From the NCBI RefSeq assembly GCF_000685075.1, contig NZ_BAYD01000032.1, positions 36,490 to 100,489 of the forward strand: a stretch of 64,000 bases of DNA. The letters are read 5' to 3'. The position numbers and the translations under genes were made by a program. The notes below the pieces were generated by a model. That model made no database searches. It was given only the letters and a program-made list of their open reading frames with translations, and was not told the DNA's origin. This DNA comes from Paraburkholderia oxyphila NBRC 105797 (lineage in GTDB: Bacteria > Pseudomonadota > Gammaproteobacteria > Burkholderiales > Burkholderiaceae). Numbering within the stretch: the stretch's first letter is position 1; each line of letters starts with the position of its first letter. This document shows positions 1 through 8,928 of the stretch, piece after piece.

Positions 1-62
1 TCGCGCCCCTGAGCAGGAGCCGCCAAGCCCCACGTGGCGGGCCTGTGCGGGCTTCGTGCCAC

Positions 63-112
63 GTCTCACGCGCGTCTCGCATCGCGCTGAGACGATCGTC
101 TCAACCGTCTCG
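63..112. promoter_or_regulatory. Cluster of GTCTC half-sites around a 16-bp palindrome
   Basis: A perfect palindrome TGAGACGATCGTCTCA lies at 88-103. Further GTCTC half-sites occur at about 63, 74 and 106 in the same 50 bp, roughly 100 bp before the start of the sigma-54-dependent activator gene. Such clusters are typical of operators for regulators of this class, either for autoregulation or for a divergent promoter left of the window. The binding protein is inferred, not shown. Confidence 0.45.
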
Positions 113-209
113 CATGCTGCGCTGCGGTGTGATCGCGCACGGCAGATGTGCTACAAAAAGACTCACGCCGAACGCCCCAAGCGCCGACGCCCCTCGTCTG
201 GAAACGTCC

Positions 210-2222
210 ATGCCCTACGCACTCGCGCCCACCCGCCACGCCGAACGCGTTCGCGGCGCCGTCGAAGGCCGGCTGCCCGCGCCGAACGACTCGCCGCGCC
301 TCGCCCTGTCGTGGCAGCGCTCGTTCGAGCGCTATCAGCTCGATCCCGGCTCGGTGATCGGCCCGCGCGTGCTGAGCGCCGCCGAGCTGCGCGAGATCCG
401 CGATCGCGAAGAGGCTTTTCTGCGCGCCTCGGGCCAATGCCTCACGCGCCTGCACGAGACCGTGCGCGACGCCGACTATTGCGTGATGCTCACCGACGCG
501 CACGGCGTCACCATCGACTACCGCATCGACCGCGAGCGCCGCAACGACTTCAAGCATGCGGGCCTCTTTATGGGCTCGTGCTGGTCGGAGAGCGAGGAAG
601 GCACGTGCGGGATCGCGAGCGTGCTCACCGACCTCGCGCCCATCACGGTGCACAAGACCGATCACTTTCGCGCCGCGTTCACGACGCTCACGTGCAGCGC
701 CGCGCCCATCTTCGCGCCCGATGGCGAGCTGATTGGCGTGCTCGATGCCTCTGCCGTGCAATCGCCCGACAATCGTGACAGCCAGCGCATCGTCAACCAG
801 CTCGTGCGCCAGAGCGCGACGCTCATCGAAGACGGCTATTTCCTGCATCGCACCGGCGCGTGCTGGATCCTCTTCGGACACCAGAACCGCAACTACGTCG
901 AGGCGCAGCCCGAAGTGCTGATTGCCTTCGACGAGAACGGCAACGTGGCCGCAGCGAACCGCCGCGCGCGCGAGTGCATTCCGGGCCTCGACGGTCCGCG
1001 CCATATCGACGAAATCTTCGATTCATCGCATGTGCAGCTGCGCGATATCGGCCGTATCGAAGCCATAGCGGCGCTGCGCCTGCGCGCGAACGGCAGCATG
1101 CTTTACGCGCGCATTCGCGCGCCGCTCGGCCGCACGGGGTTCCCCGGCGCGCCGCGCAGCCAGGCCCCCGCCGTGCACGGCGCGACGCCGCTGCGCGATG
1201 CGCGTGCCAGCGACACCTACGATCGCAGCGCGCTGGGCCCGTTCCTGCGCAGCGCAGATGCGCGCGTGGCCGAAAACGCGCGCATCGCGCAGCGCGTGGC
1301 CGGCAAGCATCTGCCGGTTCTGCTGCTCGGCGAAACGGGCGCGGGCAAGGAAGTGTTCGCCCGCGCGATCCACGACGCGGGGCCGCGGCGCAACCGGCCG
1401 TTCGTGGCCGTGAACTGCGGCGCGCTGCCCGAATCGCTGATCGAGAGCGAGCTCTTTGGCTACGCACCGGGCGCATTCACAGGCGCGCGGCGCCATGGCG
1501 CACGCGGCAAGATCGCCATGGCCGATGGCGGGACGCTGTTTCTCGATGAGATCGGCGACATGCCGCTCGCGCTGCAAACGCGCCTCTTGCGCGTGCTCGC
1601 CGAAGGCGAGGTACTGCCACTCGGCGGCGAAACGCCCACGCGCGTGGACCTGGACGTGATCTGCGCGACGCACCGCGACCTCGCGCAAATGGCCTGTGCG
1701 GGCACGTTCCGCGAAGACCTCTACTACCGCCTCTGCGGCGCCGTGCTCATCTTGCCGCCGCTGCGCGAGCGCCGCGATGTCGCAACACTGATCGAAACTG
1801 TCTTCGCCGAAGAGGCACAGGCGGCCGGCCGCCCGCTCACGCTGGACGCCGATTTGGCTGCGCGGCTGGCCGCATTCGCCTGGCCCGGCAACCTGCGCCA
1901 GTTGCGCAACGCCATGCGCTACGCATGCGCGGTGTGCGATACGGTGCGCGTCGAGGCGCGGCATTTGAGCGCCGATCTCGCGGCGCAACTAGCCGCGCAA
2001 AATCCCGCCGCCAGCACCTCCGGCCTGGCTCGGGCACCTGCGGGCGCCGCCATGGCCAGCGAGTCCGCCTACGACTGCGGCGACGAACGCGCACGCATCG
2101 TTGCCGCGCTCACCGCGAATCGCTGGCGCCCCAACGCCGCTGCCGCGGCGCTTGGCATGTCGCGCGCGACGCTTTATCGGCGCATTGCGAAACTTGGCAT
2201 CGTCGGGCCCCACCGCGCCTGA
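210..2222 (+). CDS. Sigma-54-dependent Fis-family transcriptional activator (AcoR/DhaR-like)
   Basis: A 670-residue enhancer-binding protein that would activate RNA polymerase carrying sigma-54. The N-terminal part (about residues 60-200) resembles a GAF sensory domain. The AAA+ domain (about 370-590) has Walker A GETGAGKE, the sigma-54 contact loop GAFTGA and Walker B GTLFLDEIGD. The C-terminus carries a Fis-type helix-turn-helix (AAAALGMSRATLYRRI). No response-regulator receiver domain is visible, so it is probably controlled by a small ligand, as in the AcoR acetoin/alcohol regulators. I chose the ATG at 210 because the upstream in-frame extension is arginine-rich and unlike the family. 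The regulated operon is probably left of the window; the ligand cannot be named. Confidence 0.85.
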   Translation: MPYALAPTRHAERVRGAVEGRLPAPNDSPRLALSWQRSFERYQLDPGSVIGPRVLSAAELREIRDREEAFLRASGQCLTRLHETVRDADYCVMLTDAHGVTIDYRIDRERRNDFKHAGLFMGSCWSESEEGTCGIASVLTDLAPITVHKTDHFRAAFTTLTCSAAPIFAPDGELIGVLDASAVQSPDNRDSQRIVNQLVRQSATLIEDGYFLHRTGACWILFGHQNRNYVEAQPEVLIAFDENGNVAAANRRARECIPGLDGPRHIDEIFDSSHVQLRDIGRIEAIAALRLRANGSMLYARIRAPLGRTGFPGAPRSQAPAVHGATPLRDARASDTYDRSALGPFLRSADARVAENARIAQRVAGKHLPVLLLGETGAGKEVFARAIHDAGPRRNRPFVAVNCGALPESLIESELFGYAPGAFTGARRHGARGKIAMADGGTLFLDEIGDMPLALQTRLLRVLAEGEVLPLGGETPTRVDLDVICATHRDLAQMACAGTFREDLYYRLCGAVLILPPLRERRDVATLIETVFAEEAQAAGRPLTLDADLAARLAAFAWPGNLRQLRNAMRYACAVCDTVRVEARHLSADLAAQLAAQNPAASTSGLARAPAGAAMASESAYDCGDERARIVAALTANRWRPNAAAAALGMSRATLYRRIAKLGIVGPHRA

Positions 2223-2468
2223 AATGCACCTGAAACACACCTGAGGCGCACCTGACGTGCGCCGCATGGTTGCGTCCGCCGCCATCGAATTGCACAGAAG
2301 TATTAAATATTGTGCGGCGTGATTGTGTTGCCACGAAAGCGTGGGTATAAATCGACCGCTTCCGGTCCACGGATAGGCCAACTGTCATATCCTTGTAAGC
2401 GCAGCACCACCGACTGGATGCGTCGTCCGTTCCCGGCTAACCGAAATGCCCTCAATGGAGTGATTGCC

Positions 2469-3077
2469 ATGCTCAAGAAGCTGCTGATGCTGTTCCTCGC
2501 GCTGGGTCTGTCGCTGTCCGCCGCGCTGGCGACGGCCGTCGAAGTCAATACCGCGGATGAAGCCGCGCTCGAAACCGTCAAGGGCATCGGCCCGGCCCAT
2601 GCCAAGGCGATCATCGACGAACGCAGCAAGAATGGCCCCTTCAAGGATGCCGACGACCTCGTGAGCCGCGTCAAGGGCATCGGCCCGAAGTCGGTGCAGA
2701 ACCTCGAAGCTGCGGGCCTCACGATCAACGGCTCGTCGGCACCGCCTGCAGCCAGGAGCGCTGCATCGTCGAAGAGCAGCAAGAGCACCACGCCCGCCGC
2801 CGCGGGCACCACCGCCAACCCGATGACGACATCCCAGGCGCCTGCGGCCACGACTACGGCCGCGACGACCGCGCCGCAGGCCGCGTCGGCGGCGAGCACG
2901 AGCACGAGCAAGTCGAAGCATAAGAGCAAGAAGGACAAGACAGCCGCAGCGGCAAGCGCGCCTGAGGCGGGATCCGCCGCCGCGGCGCCGGGCGCCGCTT
3001 CGGACACCAAGGCGAAGAAGTCCAAAAAGTCGAAGAAGAACCAGGCCGCTTCCGACGCGGCTGCATCGGGTGCATGA
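2469..3077 (+). CDS. ComEA-like helix-hairpin-helix DNA-binding protein
   Basis: 202 residues. A signal peptide (MLKKLLMLFLALGLSLSA) is followed by a helix-hairpin-helix pair (about residues 24-85: VNTADEAALETVKGIGPAHA and VKGIGPKSVQNLEAAG), the ComEA fold that binds double-stranded DNA in the periplasm during natural transformation. The rest is a low-complexity Ala/Ser/Thr/Lys tail ending in repeated KSKK blocks, which could bind DNA by charge. A GGAG ribosome-binding sequence precedes the ATG at 2469. It stands alone, with no other competence genes near, so involvement in DNA uptake is inferred from the family only. Confidence 0.8.
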   Translation: MLKKLLMLFLALGLSLSAALATAVEVNTADEAALETVKGIGPAHAKAIIDERSKNGPFKDADDLVSRVKGIGPKSVQNLEAAGLTINGSSAPPAARSAASSKSSKSTTPAAAGTTANPMTTSQAPAATTTAATTAPQAASAASTSTSKSKHKSKKDKTAAAASAPEAGSAAAAPGAASDTKAKKSKKSKKNQAASDAAASGA

Positions 3078-3282
3078 TTCACGTGCTGGAATCAGGCAAC
3101 CGAATCAAACACCCCAATCGGGCGCCTGATTCTGGCACCCGGATTCGACCCGTTCCGGCGCGTGCGGCCCTCGGCCGCCCCGTCGCCGGACTGCACGGGC
3201 AACCCTGCGCGGCGCACCTCATGTGCGCCGTCCGATTTTCCGGCTGCGTCCCCTGTCGCGGCCATCATCCAGTGAGATTGTC

Positions 3283-3723
3283 ATGAGCCTGCTAGATACC
3301 CTCGGTTCCCTGCTCGGTTCCTCGTCGCAGCAACAAGGCGGCGGCCAAGCCCAACTCCTCGCCGTCGCGATGGAATTCATCAACAATCAACCGGGTGGCC
3401 TGAACGGCCTCATCCAGAAGTTCCAGCAAGGTGGCCTCGGCGATGTCGTGCAATCGTGGGTCGGCAACGGCGAGAACCAGGCGGTTTCGGCGGATCAACT
3501 CCACAACGTGCTGGGCTCCGACGTGGTTTCGGGTCTCGCGCAGAAGGTCGGCATGCAGCCCGACCAGGTGAGCGGCCTGCTCGCGCAGGTGCTGCCGCAC
3601 GTCGTCAACGCCGGCACGCCGAACGGCGAAGTGCCCAACGGCGGCCAGATCAATTCCGAGAGCGTGCTTGGGACGCTCGGCGGCCTCGCTTCGCTGCTGG
3701 GCGGCGGCAACAAGCAGGCGTAA
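3283..3723 (+). CDS. YidB-like DUF937 protein
   Basis: A 146-residue protein beginning MSLLDTLGSLLGSSSQQQGG. It has the features of the YidB/DUF937 family: a Gly/Gln-rich N-terminus, a segment GGLNGLIQKFQQGGLGDVVQSWVG, and a helical C-terminal half with SGLAQKVGMQPDQVSGLLAQ and LGGLASLLGGG. No catalytic motif, signal peptide or membrane segment is apparent, and the family has no firmly assigned function. It is followed by a strong terminator shared with the convergent clpB gene. Confidence 0.8.
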   Translation: MSLLDTLGSLLGSSSQQQGGGQAQLLAVAMEFINNQPGGLNGLIQKFQQGGLGDVVQSWVGNGENQAVSADQLHNVLGSDVVSGLAQKVGMQPDQVSGLLAQVLPHVVNAGTPNGEVPNGGQINSESVLGTLGGLASLLGGGNKQA

Positions 3724-3749
3724 GGTGGCGCGCGCTCCGCGCGCGCGGT

Positions 3750-3798
3750 GCAAACGAAAAAAGGGCAACGGAAAAACTCCGTTGCCCTTTTCGTTTGC
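3750..3798. terminator. Bidirectional terminator between the yidB-like gene and clpB
   Basis: A long near-perfect inverted repeat has arms at 3750-3772 and 3778-3798. The core is AGGGCAACGGA paired with TCCGTTGCCCT. A-runs on one side and T-runs on the other let it work in both directions for the convergent genes. Confidence 0.85.
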
Positions 3799-3860
3799 GC
3801 TTCCTGCTCCCGCTACGGCGCGCACCTTCCAGCACGCGCCTTCGCCACATGAATCGCGCT

Positions 3861-6458
3861 TCAGTGCACAACGCGTTCGAACACGAACTTGCCGTCATGG
3901 ATGTCGACCGGAATCACATCCTTAGGCCCGAACTTGCCGGCGAGGATCAGCTTGGCGACCGGATTCTCGATCTCCTGCTGGATCGCGCGTTTGAGCGGCC
4001 GCGCACCGAACAGCGGATCGTAGCCCACCTTGGCGATCTGGCCGAGCGCTTCGTCCGACACCATCAGCTCCATGTCGAGCTTCTCCAGACGCTCGCGCAA
4101 GCGTTGCAGCTGGATCTTCGCGATCGACTCGATATTCGAGCGGTCGAGCGCATGGAACACCACGACTTCGTCGATCCGGTTCAGGAACTCAGGCCGGAAC
4201 TGCTGCTTCACTTCGCTCCAGACAGCTTCCTTCACCGCTTCCTGCGGCTCGCCCGCCATCGACTGGATCAGGTGCGAACCGAGGTTCGACGTCATCACGA
4301 TCACCGTGTTCTTGAAGTCGACGGTGCGCCCCTGGCCATCGGTCATGCGGCCGTCGTCGAGCACTTGCAGCAGCACGTTGAACACGTCCGGGTGCGCCTT
4401 CTCGACTTCGTCGAGCAGGATCACGCTATACGGCTTGCGGCGCACGGCCTCGGTCAGATAGCCGCCTTCCTCGTAGCCCACGTATCCCGGCGGCGCGCCG
4501 ATCAGACGCGCGACGCTGTGCTTCTCCATGAACTCGCTCATGTCGATGCGGATGAGATGATCCTCCGAATCGAACAGGAAGCCCGCAAGCGCCTTGCAGA
4601 GCTCGGTCTTGCCCACGCCCGTCGGCCCGAGGAACAGGAACGAGCCGTAGGGCTTGTTCGGGTCCGCGAGACCGGCGCGCGAGCGGCGGATCGCATCGGC
4701 CACGGCGTTGATCGCCTCGTCCTGGCCGATCACGCGCTCGTGCAGCTTGTCTTCGATCAGCAGCAGCTTTTCGCGCTCGCCCTGCATCATGCGCGAGACC
4801 GGAATGCCGGTCGAACGCGACACGACTTCGGCGATTTCCTCGGCGCCCACTTGCGTGCGCAGCAAACGCGGACGCAACGGGTTGTTCTGCTCGTTCGCCT
4901 CAGCCTGCGTCACCTGCTTCAACTGCGCTTCGAGTTGCGGCAGCTTGCCGTATTGCAGCTCGGCAACCTTCTCGAGCTTGCCTTCGCGCTGGAACTTCGT
5001 GATCTCGGCGCGCACGCGGTCGATCTCTTCCTTGATCTGCGCGCTGCCCTGCACCGCGGCCTTCTCGGCGGTCCAGATTTCTTCGAGGTCCTTATATTCG
5101 AGGCTCAGGCGGTCGATCTCTTCCTCGATCAGCTGCAGACGCTTTTGCGACGCTTCGTCCTTCTCCTTCTTGACGGCTTCGCGCTCGATCTTCAGCTGGA
5201 TCAGGCGACGGTCGAGCTTGTCCATCTCCTCGGGCTTCGAGTCGATTTCCATCTTGATCTTCGAAGCGGCTTCGTCGATCAGGTCGATGGCCTTGTCCGG
5301 CAAGAAGCGGTCGGTGATATAGCGATGCGAGAGCTCCGCGGCCGCAACGATCGCCGGGTCGGTGATCTCCACGCCGTGGTGCAGCTCATACTTCTCCTGC
5401 AGACCGCGCAGGATCGCGATGGTCGCCTCGACCGACGGTTCATCCACGAGCACCTTCTGGAAGCGGCGCTCGAGCGCGGCATCCTTTTCGATGTACTTGC
5501 GATATTCGTCGAGCGTGGTCGCGCCAATGCAGTGCAGCTCGCCACGCGAGAGCGCCGGCTTGAGCATGTTGCCCGCATCCATCGCGCCTTCGGCCTTGCC
5601 AGCGCCCACCATCGTGTGAATCTCGTCGATGAAGACGATGGTCTGGCCTTCGTCCTTCGCGATATCGTGGAGCACCGCCTTCAGGCGCTCTTCGAACTCG
5701 CCGCGATACTTCGCGCCGGCGAGCAGCGCCGCCATGTCGAGCGAAAGCACGCGCTTGCCCTTGAGCGTTTCCGGCACTTCACCATTGACGATGCGCTGCG
5801 CGAGGCCTTCGACGATGGCCGTCTTGCCCACGCCCGGCTCGCCGATCAGCACCGGGTTGTTCTTGGTGCGGCGTTGCAGGATCTGGATCGAGCGGCGAAT
5901 TTCGTCGTCGCGGCCGATCACGGGGTCGAGCTTGCCCGAGCGCGCGCGCTCGGTCAGGTCGACGGTGTACTTCTTGAGCGCTTCGCGCTGGCTCTCGGCG
6001 TCCTGGCTATGGACCTGCGCGCCGCCGCGCACCGCGACGATCGCCGCTTCGAGCGCCTTGCGCGTGAGGCCGTTCTTGCGCGCGATCTGGCCCGCGTCGC
6101 CTCTGTCGTCGGCGACCGCCAGCAGGAACATCTCGCTCGCGATATAGGTGTCGTTGAGCTTCTGCGCTTCCTTGTCGGCCTGGTTCAACAGGCCCGTGAG
6201 CTCGCGGCCGACCTGGACGTTGCCGTCGGTGCCCTGCACCTGCGGCAAGCGGTTGATGGCGTCGTTCAGCGAGTTCTGCAGCGCCTGAACCTGCACGCCG
6301 GCGCGCGACATGAGCGAGCGCGCCGAGCCGTCCTGCTGCGCGACGAGCGCCGCCAGCAAATGGACCGGTTCGATGTATTGATTGTCGTGGCCGACGGCAA
6401 GGCTTTGTGCGTCGGCGAGTGCTTCCTGGAACTTGGTGGTGAGTTTGTCGATTCTCAT
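3861..6458 (-). CDS. clpB: ATP-dependent disaggregase ClpB
   Basis: 865 residues, the usual length for ClpB, the Hsp100 disaggregase that works with DnaK to rescue aggregated proteins in the cytoplasm. Domains in order: Clp N-domain (1-145), first AAA+ with Walker A GEPGVGKT and Walker B FIDEIHT, the coiled-coil M-domain (about 400-530, with KLDRRLIQLKIEREAVKKE), and second AAA+ with Walker A GPTGVGKT and Walker B ILLDEVEKAH. The M-domain and the absence of an IGL/F ClpP-docking loop separate it from ClpA and ClpC. It is a single gene under a sigma-32-type promoter. Confidence 0.97.
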   Translation of the reverse strand: MRIDKLTTKFQEALADAQSLAVGHDNQYIEPVHLLAALVAQQDGSARSLMSRAGVQVQALQNSLNDAINRLPQVQGTDGNVQVGRELTGLLNQADKEAQKLNDTYIASEMFLLAVADDRGDAGQIARKNGLTRKALEAAIVAVRGGAQVHSQDAESQREALKKYTVDLTERARSGKLDPVIGRDDEIRRSIQILQRRTKNNPVLIGEPGVGKTAIVEGLAQRIVNGEVPETLKGKRVLSLDMAALLAGAKYRGEFEERLKAVLHDIAKDEGQTIVFIDEIHTMVGAGKAEGAMDAGNMLKPALSRGELHCIGATTLDEYRKYIEKDAALERRFQKVLVDEPSVEATIAILRGLQEKYELHHGVEITDPAIVAAAELSHRYITDRFLPDKAIDLIDEAASKIKMEIDSKPEEMDKLDRRLIQLKIEREAVKKEKDEASQKRLQLIEEEIDRLSLEYKDLEEIWTAEKAAVQGSAQIKEEIDRVRAEITKFQREGKLEKVAELQYGKLPQLEAQLKQVTQAEANEQNNPLRPRLLRTQVGAEEIAEVVSRSTGIPVSRMMQGEREKLLLIEDKLHERVIGQDEAINAVADAIRRSRAGLADPNKPYGSFLFLGPTGVGKTELCKALAGFLFDSEDHLIRIDMSEFMEKHSVARLIGAPPGYVGYEEGGYLTEAVRRKPYSVILLDEVEKAHPDVFNVLLQVLDDGRMTDGQGRTVDFKNTVIVMTSNLGSHLIQSMAGEPQEAVKEAVWSEVKQQFRPEFLNRIDEVVVFHALDRSNIESIAKIQLQRLRERLEKLDMELMVSDEALGQIAKVGYDPLFGARPLKRAIQQEIENPVAKLILAGKFGPKDVIPVDIHDGKFVFERVVH

Positions 6459-6493
6459 TTAAAACGAGACCTCCGATATCTTAACTGTCACCA

Positions 6494-6522
6494 AATTTGA
6501 GGGGTGTTGCGCGGGTTTCAAG
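6494..6522 (-). promoter_or_regulatory. Sigma-32 heat-shock promoter of clpB
   Basis: On the minus strand CTTGAAA (6522-6516) is followed after 11 bases by CCCCTCAAAT (6504-6495). This fits the sigma-32 consensus CTTGAAA-N11-16-CCCCATNT and lies about 40 bp before the clpB start. Confidence 0.75.
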
Positions 6523-6717
6523 CGGGGATCACGTCATTTTTTCCGATTATTGCGCTCGATGCCCGGATTGGCCGCCCGCCAGCACCGACCGATCGGGGCG
6601 CACGACCGCGCCCGGCCTGCCGCAAAACGGCGGGCCGGTCAGGTGCAGCAGGGTAGTTCTATGAGAATAGACCGTGGGAGCGCCGCCGGAACAAGCAGAT
6701 GCCGGTCGCGCCGCGCT

Positions 6718-7218
6718 TCAGTGCCCGCGCGACGGCGCGTGCCGAGCGGCTCGTGCGCGCGGCACGAACGCGATGGGCGCGAGGCCCAGCAGGCCGGTCA
6801 GCTCACCCGCGGGCTGCACCAACTCGCCGATGGTGTGCCGGTCGAGTTCGGCGAGGAACGCATCGCGCGCCGCCGCCAGCGCGTGCTTGAGCCGGCATTG
6901 CGGCTCGATGACGCAGCTTCGGCGCTCGCCGTGCTCGTCGGGGAAGCATCCGACGAGCGCGAAATCGCTCTCGGTCTGCCGCACCACCGTGCCGACGCTC
7001 AATTCGAGCGACTTCGGCCCGAGCCGCAGGCCGCCGTTGCGCCCGCGGATCGTATCGACCCAGCCGAGCTCGCCCAGACGCTGCACCACTTTCATCAGAT
7101 GATTCTTCGATATGCCGTAGGCGTCCGAGATCTCCTGGATCGTCGAGAGCCCATCGCGGCGCAGTGCGAGGTAAAGCATCACGCGCAGCGAATAGTCGGT
7201 GTAATCGGTCAGTCTCAT
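6718..7218 (-). CDS. nsrR: Rrf2-family NO-sensing repressor (NsrR-like)
   Basis: 166 residues. The start is MRLTDYTDYSLRVMLYLAL, followed by a winged helix (ISDAYGISKNHLMKVVQRLGELG) and then three cysteines in the segment GCFPDEHGERRSCVIEPQC, the Fe-S ligand arrangement of NsrR. NsrR holds an Fe-S cluster that nitric oxide destroys, lifting repression of detoxification genes. The divergent neighbour is a truncated globin, which fits NO defence. I chose the ATG at 7218 because the family begins MRLT. An IscR-like role is less likely given the cysteine spacing and the neighbour. Confidence 0.85.
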   Translation of the reverse strand: MRLTDYTDYSLRVMLYLALRRDGLSTIQEISDAYGISKNHLMKVVQRLGELGWVDTIRGRNGGLRLGPKSLELSVGTVVRQTESDFALVGCFPDEHGERRSCVIEPQCRLKHALAAARDAFLAELDRHTIGELVQPAGELTGLLGLAPIAFVPRARAARHAPSRGH

Positions 7219-7267
7219 GGTGCCAGCAGGTGGGTGGGCGCACAGGCGCCGGAGTCCATACGATAAC

Positions 7268-7285
7268 ATGCAAGCCGCATGCAAG
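7268..7285. promoter_or_regulatory. Possible NsrR operator in the nsrR/globin intergenic region
   Basis: Two direct copies of ATGCAAG occur 11 bp apart (7268-7274 and 7279-7285) in the divergent intergenic region. NsrR sites contain AT-rich ATGCA-type half-sites. The match is partial and the assignment tentative. Confidence 0.3.
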
Positions 7286-7414
7286 TTTTTGATCGCCTGG
7301 GTATGATGGGCGCTTCGACTCGCATTTCGCCGTGGTTTGCGGCGCACTTCACCGTAGTTCGCATGACCTTTGAACCGCCGCATGGCGGTTCAGCGCATCG
7401 CCCAGGCTTCCGAC

Positions 7415-7975
7415 ATGACGCATTCCGACGCCAGCGCCGCTCCCGTGCGGCACCCCGCCCCCACCGAAGAGAACATCCGCGAGCTCGTCTACGCGTTCTA
7501 CGACCGCGTGCGCGAGGACGCCCTCCTCGGCCCGGTTTTCGACGGCGTGCTGGCCGGCCGTTGGGACGAACATCTGCCGAAGATGTGCCGTTTCTGGTCG
7601 AGTCTCGTGCTCGGCACGAAGACCTATCGCGGCAATGTGCAGCAGGCGCACGATCCGGTGCCGGGCGTCGAGCCGCAGCATTTCAGCCACTGGCTCTATC
7701 TCTTTCTCGACACGGTTCAGGCGCGTTACGAGCCCGCGGCGGCGGTGCAGTTCATGGAGCCGGCGCTGCGCATCGCGCAAAGCCTGCAGTTGAGCCGCTT
7801 CGGCTGGGATTACGCGATTCCGCCTGAGCAGCAGGCGTTGCTGGACTCGGTTGCGCCGCGGCGGCGCCCCGCGGGCCAAGGCCACGATCTGCCCACCCGC
7901 CCGACTGGCGAACCGTTTCCGGCCAAATTCATCGGACGCTCGATGGACGAGGACGAAGCCGCTCGTCCGCACTGA
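7415..7975 (+). CDS. Group III truncated hemoglobin
   Basis: 186 residues. The globin region covers about 20-150 (ENIRELVYAFYDRVREDALL, then a CRFWSSLVLGTKTY helix and the FSHWLYLFLDTV helix with the likely proximal histidine), matching group III truncated hemoglobins. These bind O2/NO and are often linked to NO or microaerobic stress. The C-terminal 35 residues are a polar tail without recognisable domain. It is divergent from the NsrR-like gene, which may regulate it. I chose the ATG at 7415; an upstream in-frame ATG would add 15 residues. Confidence 0.85.
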   Translation: MTHSDASAAPVRHPAPTEENIRELVYAFYDRVREDALLGPVFDGVLAGRWDEHLPKMCRFWSSLVLGTKTYRGNVQQAHDPVPGVEPQHFSHWLYLFLDTVQARYEPAAAVQFMEPALRIAQSLQLSRFGWDYAIPPEQQALLDSVAPRRRPAGQGHDLPTRPTGEPFPAKFIGRSMDEDEAARPH

Positions 7976-8144
7976 ACCCCCAGCCTTGTGCTTGTTGGAC
8001 GCATAGGCTGTTAGTTGCATATTTTGCGGCCGATGGCCCTCGCCGCAAACCACAGTTCCGATATCTCAGGAATGACGGCAACCGGCAGGCCATTCGCCGC
8101 CATCGTTCCGCAATGCCGGAATTATTCCGTGACCGGCTGTTCGC

Positions 8145-8624
8145 TCAGCTTTCCTTCGCCGCATTCGTCGACGTCACGCCCCAGCGCGCCAGCGCCGCAT
8201 CGTCGCTCTCGCGCGCGTCCACCCAGCGCGCGCCGTGCTCGGTCTCTTCCTTCTTCCAGAACGGCGCTTCGGACTTCAGGTAGTCCATGACGAACTCGCA
8301 CGACGCAAACGCATCGCCACGATGCTTCGAGGTGGTCGCGACCAGCACGATCTGGTCGAGCGGCGCGAGCTTGCCCACCCGGTGGATGATCAGCACTTCG
8401 ATGCCGGGCCAGCGCCGCTGCGCCTCGGCCACGATGCCCTCCAGCGCCTTCTCCGTCATGCCCGGATAGTGCTCGAGCTCCATGCCCGCCACCGCGCTGC
8501 CGTCGTTGAGGTCGCGCACCGTCCCGACGAAGCACGCCACGGCGCCGATCGCCGGGTTGTCCGCGCGCAGTTGCGCAACCTCGGTCGTCAGGTCGAAATC
8601 TTCGGTCTGGACACGCACTGGCAT
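8145..8624 (-). CDS. moaE: Molybdopterin synthase catalytic subunit MoaE
   Basis: 159 residues of the MoaE family. MoaE pairs with MoaD to insert two sulfurs into precursor Z (cPMP), giving molybdopterin. Visible family segments include GAVACFVGTVRDLNDG near residue 28, LEHYPGMTEKAL, IHRVGKLAPLDQIVLVAT and the conserved KSEAPFWKKEE near residue 115, whose lysines form the active site. It is the last gene of a moeA-moaD-moaE operon, about 36 bp after moaD. Confidence 0.95.
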   Translation of the reverse strand: MPVRVQTEDFDLTTEVAQLRADNPAIGAVACFVGTVRDLNDGSAVAGMELEHYPGMTEKALEGIVAEAQRRWPGIEVLIIHRVGKLAPLDQIVLVATTSKHRGDAFASCEFVMDYLKSEAPFWKKEETEHGARWVDARESDDAALARWGVTSTNAAKES

Positions 8625-8660
8625 GACCGCACTCCTCGTCGTCTGGGTCGTATGGGTGGG

Positions 8661-8918
8661 TCAGCCGCCGGTGACGGGCGGGAAAAACGCCACTTCGCAG
8701 CCCTCGGTGATGCGCGTGGCTGGATCGGTCATGACGTGGTTGCAGGCCATGCGCAGCGCGCGCCCCTCCGCCAGCGTTTCCGCCCAGACGCCGCCGCGTG
8801 CGCGCAGCCAGCCGCGCACGTCGCCCACCGTCACGATGCCCTCGGGCAGCGTGACCGTTTCGTCGGCCACGCCCAGCGCCTCACGCACGCTCGCAAAAAA
8901 CTTCAGCTGAATCTTCAT
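8661..8918 (-). CDS. moaD: Molybdopterin synthase sulfur-carrier subunit MoaD
   Basis: 85 residues with a ubiquitin-like beta-grasp sequence (MKIQLKFFASVREALGV) ending FFPPVTGG. The C-terminal Gly-Gly is adenylated and thiocarboxylated to deliver sulfur to MoaE. I chose the ATG at 8918 because it gives the normal family length. It begins 10 bp after the end of moeA, so the genes are cotranscribed. Confidence 0.95.
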   Translation of the reverse strand: MKIQLKFFASVREALGVADETVTLPEGIVTVGDVRGWLRARGGVWAETLAEGRALRMACNHVMTDPATRITEGCEVAFFPPVTGG

Positions 8919-8928
8919 CGGATGACGC

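Noticed and set aside
3456..6500. 1,014-codon plus-strand frame opposite clpB
   Set aside because: A long antisense frame caused by the codon bias of clpB; Arg/His/Leu-rich with no family likeness.
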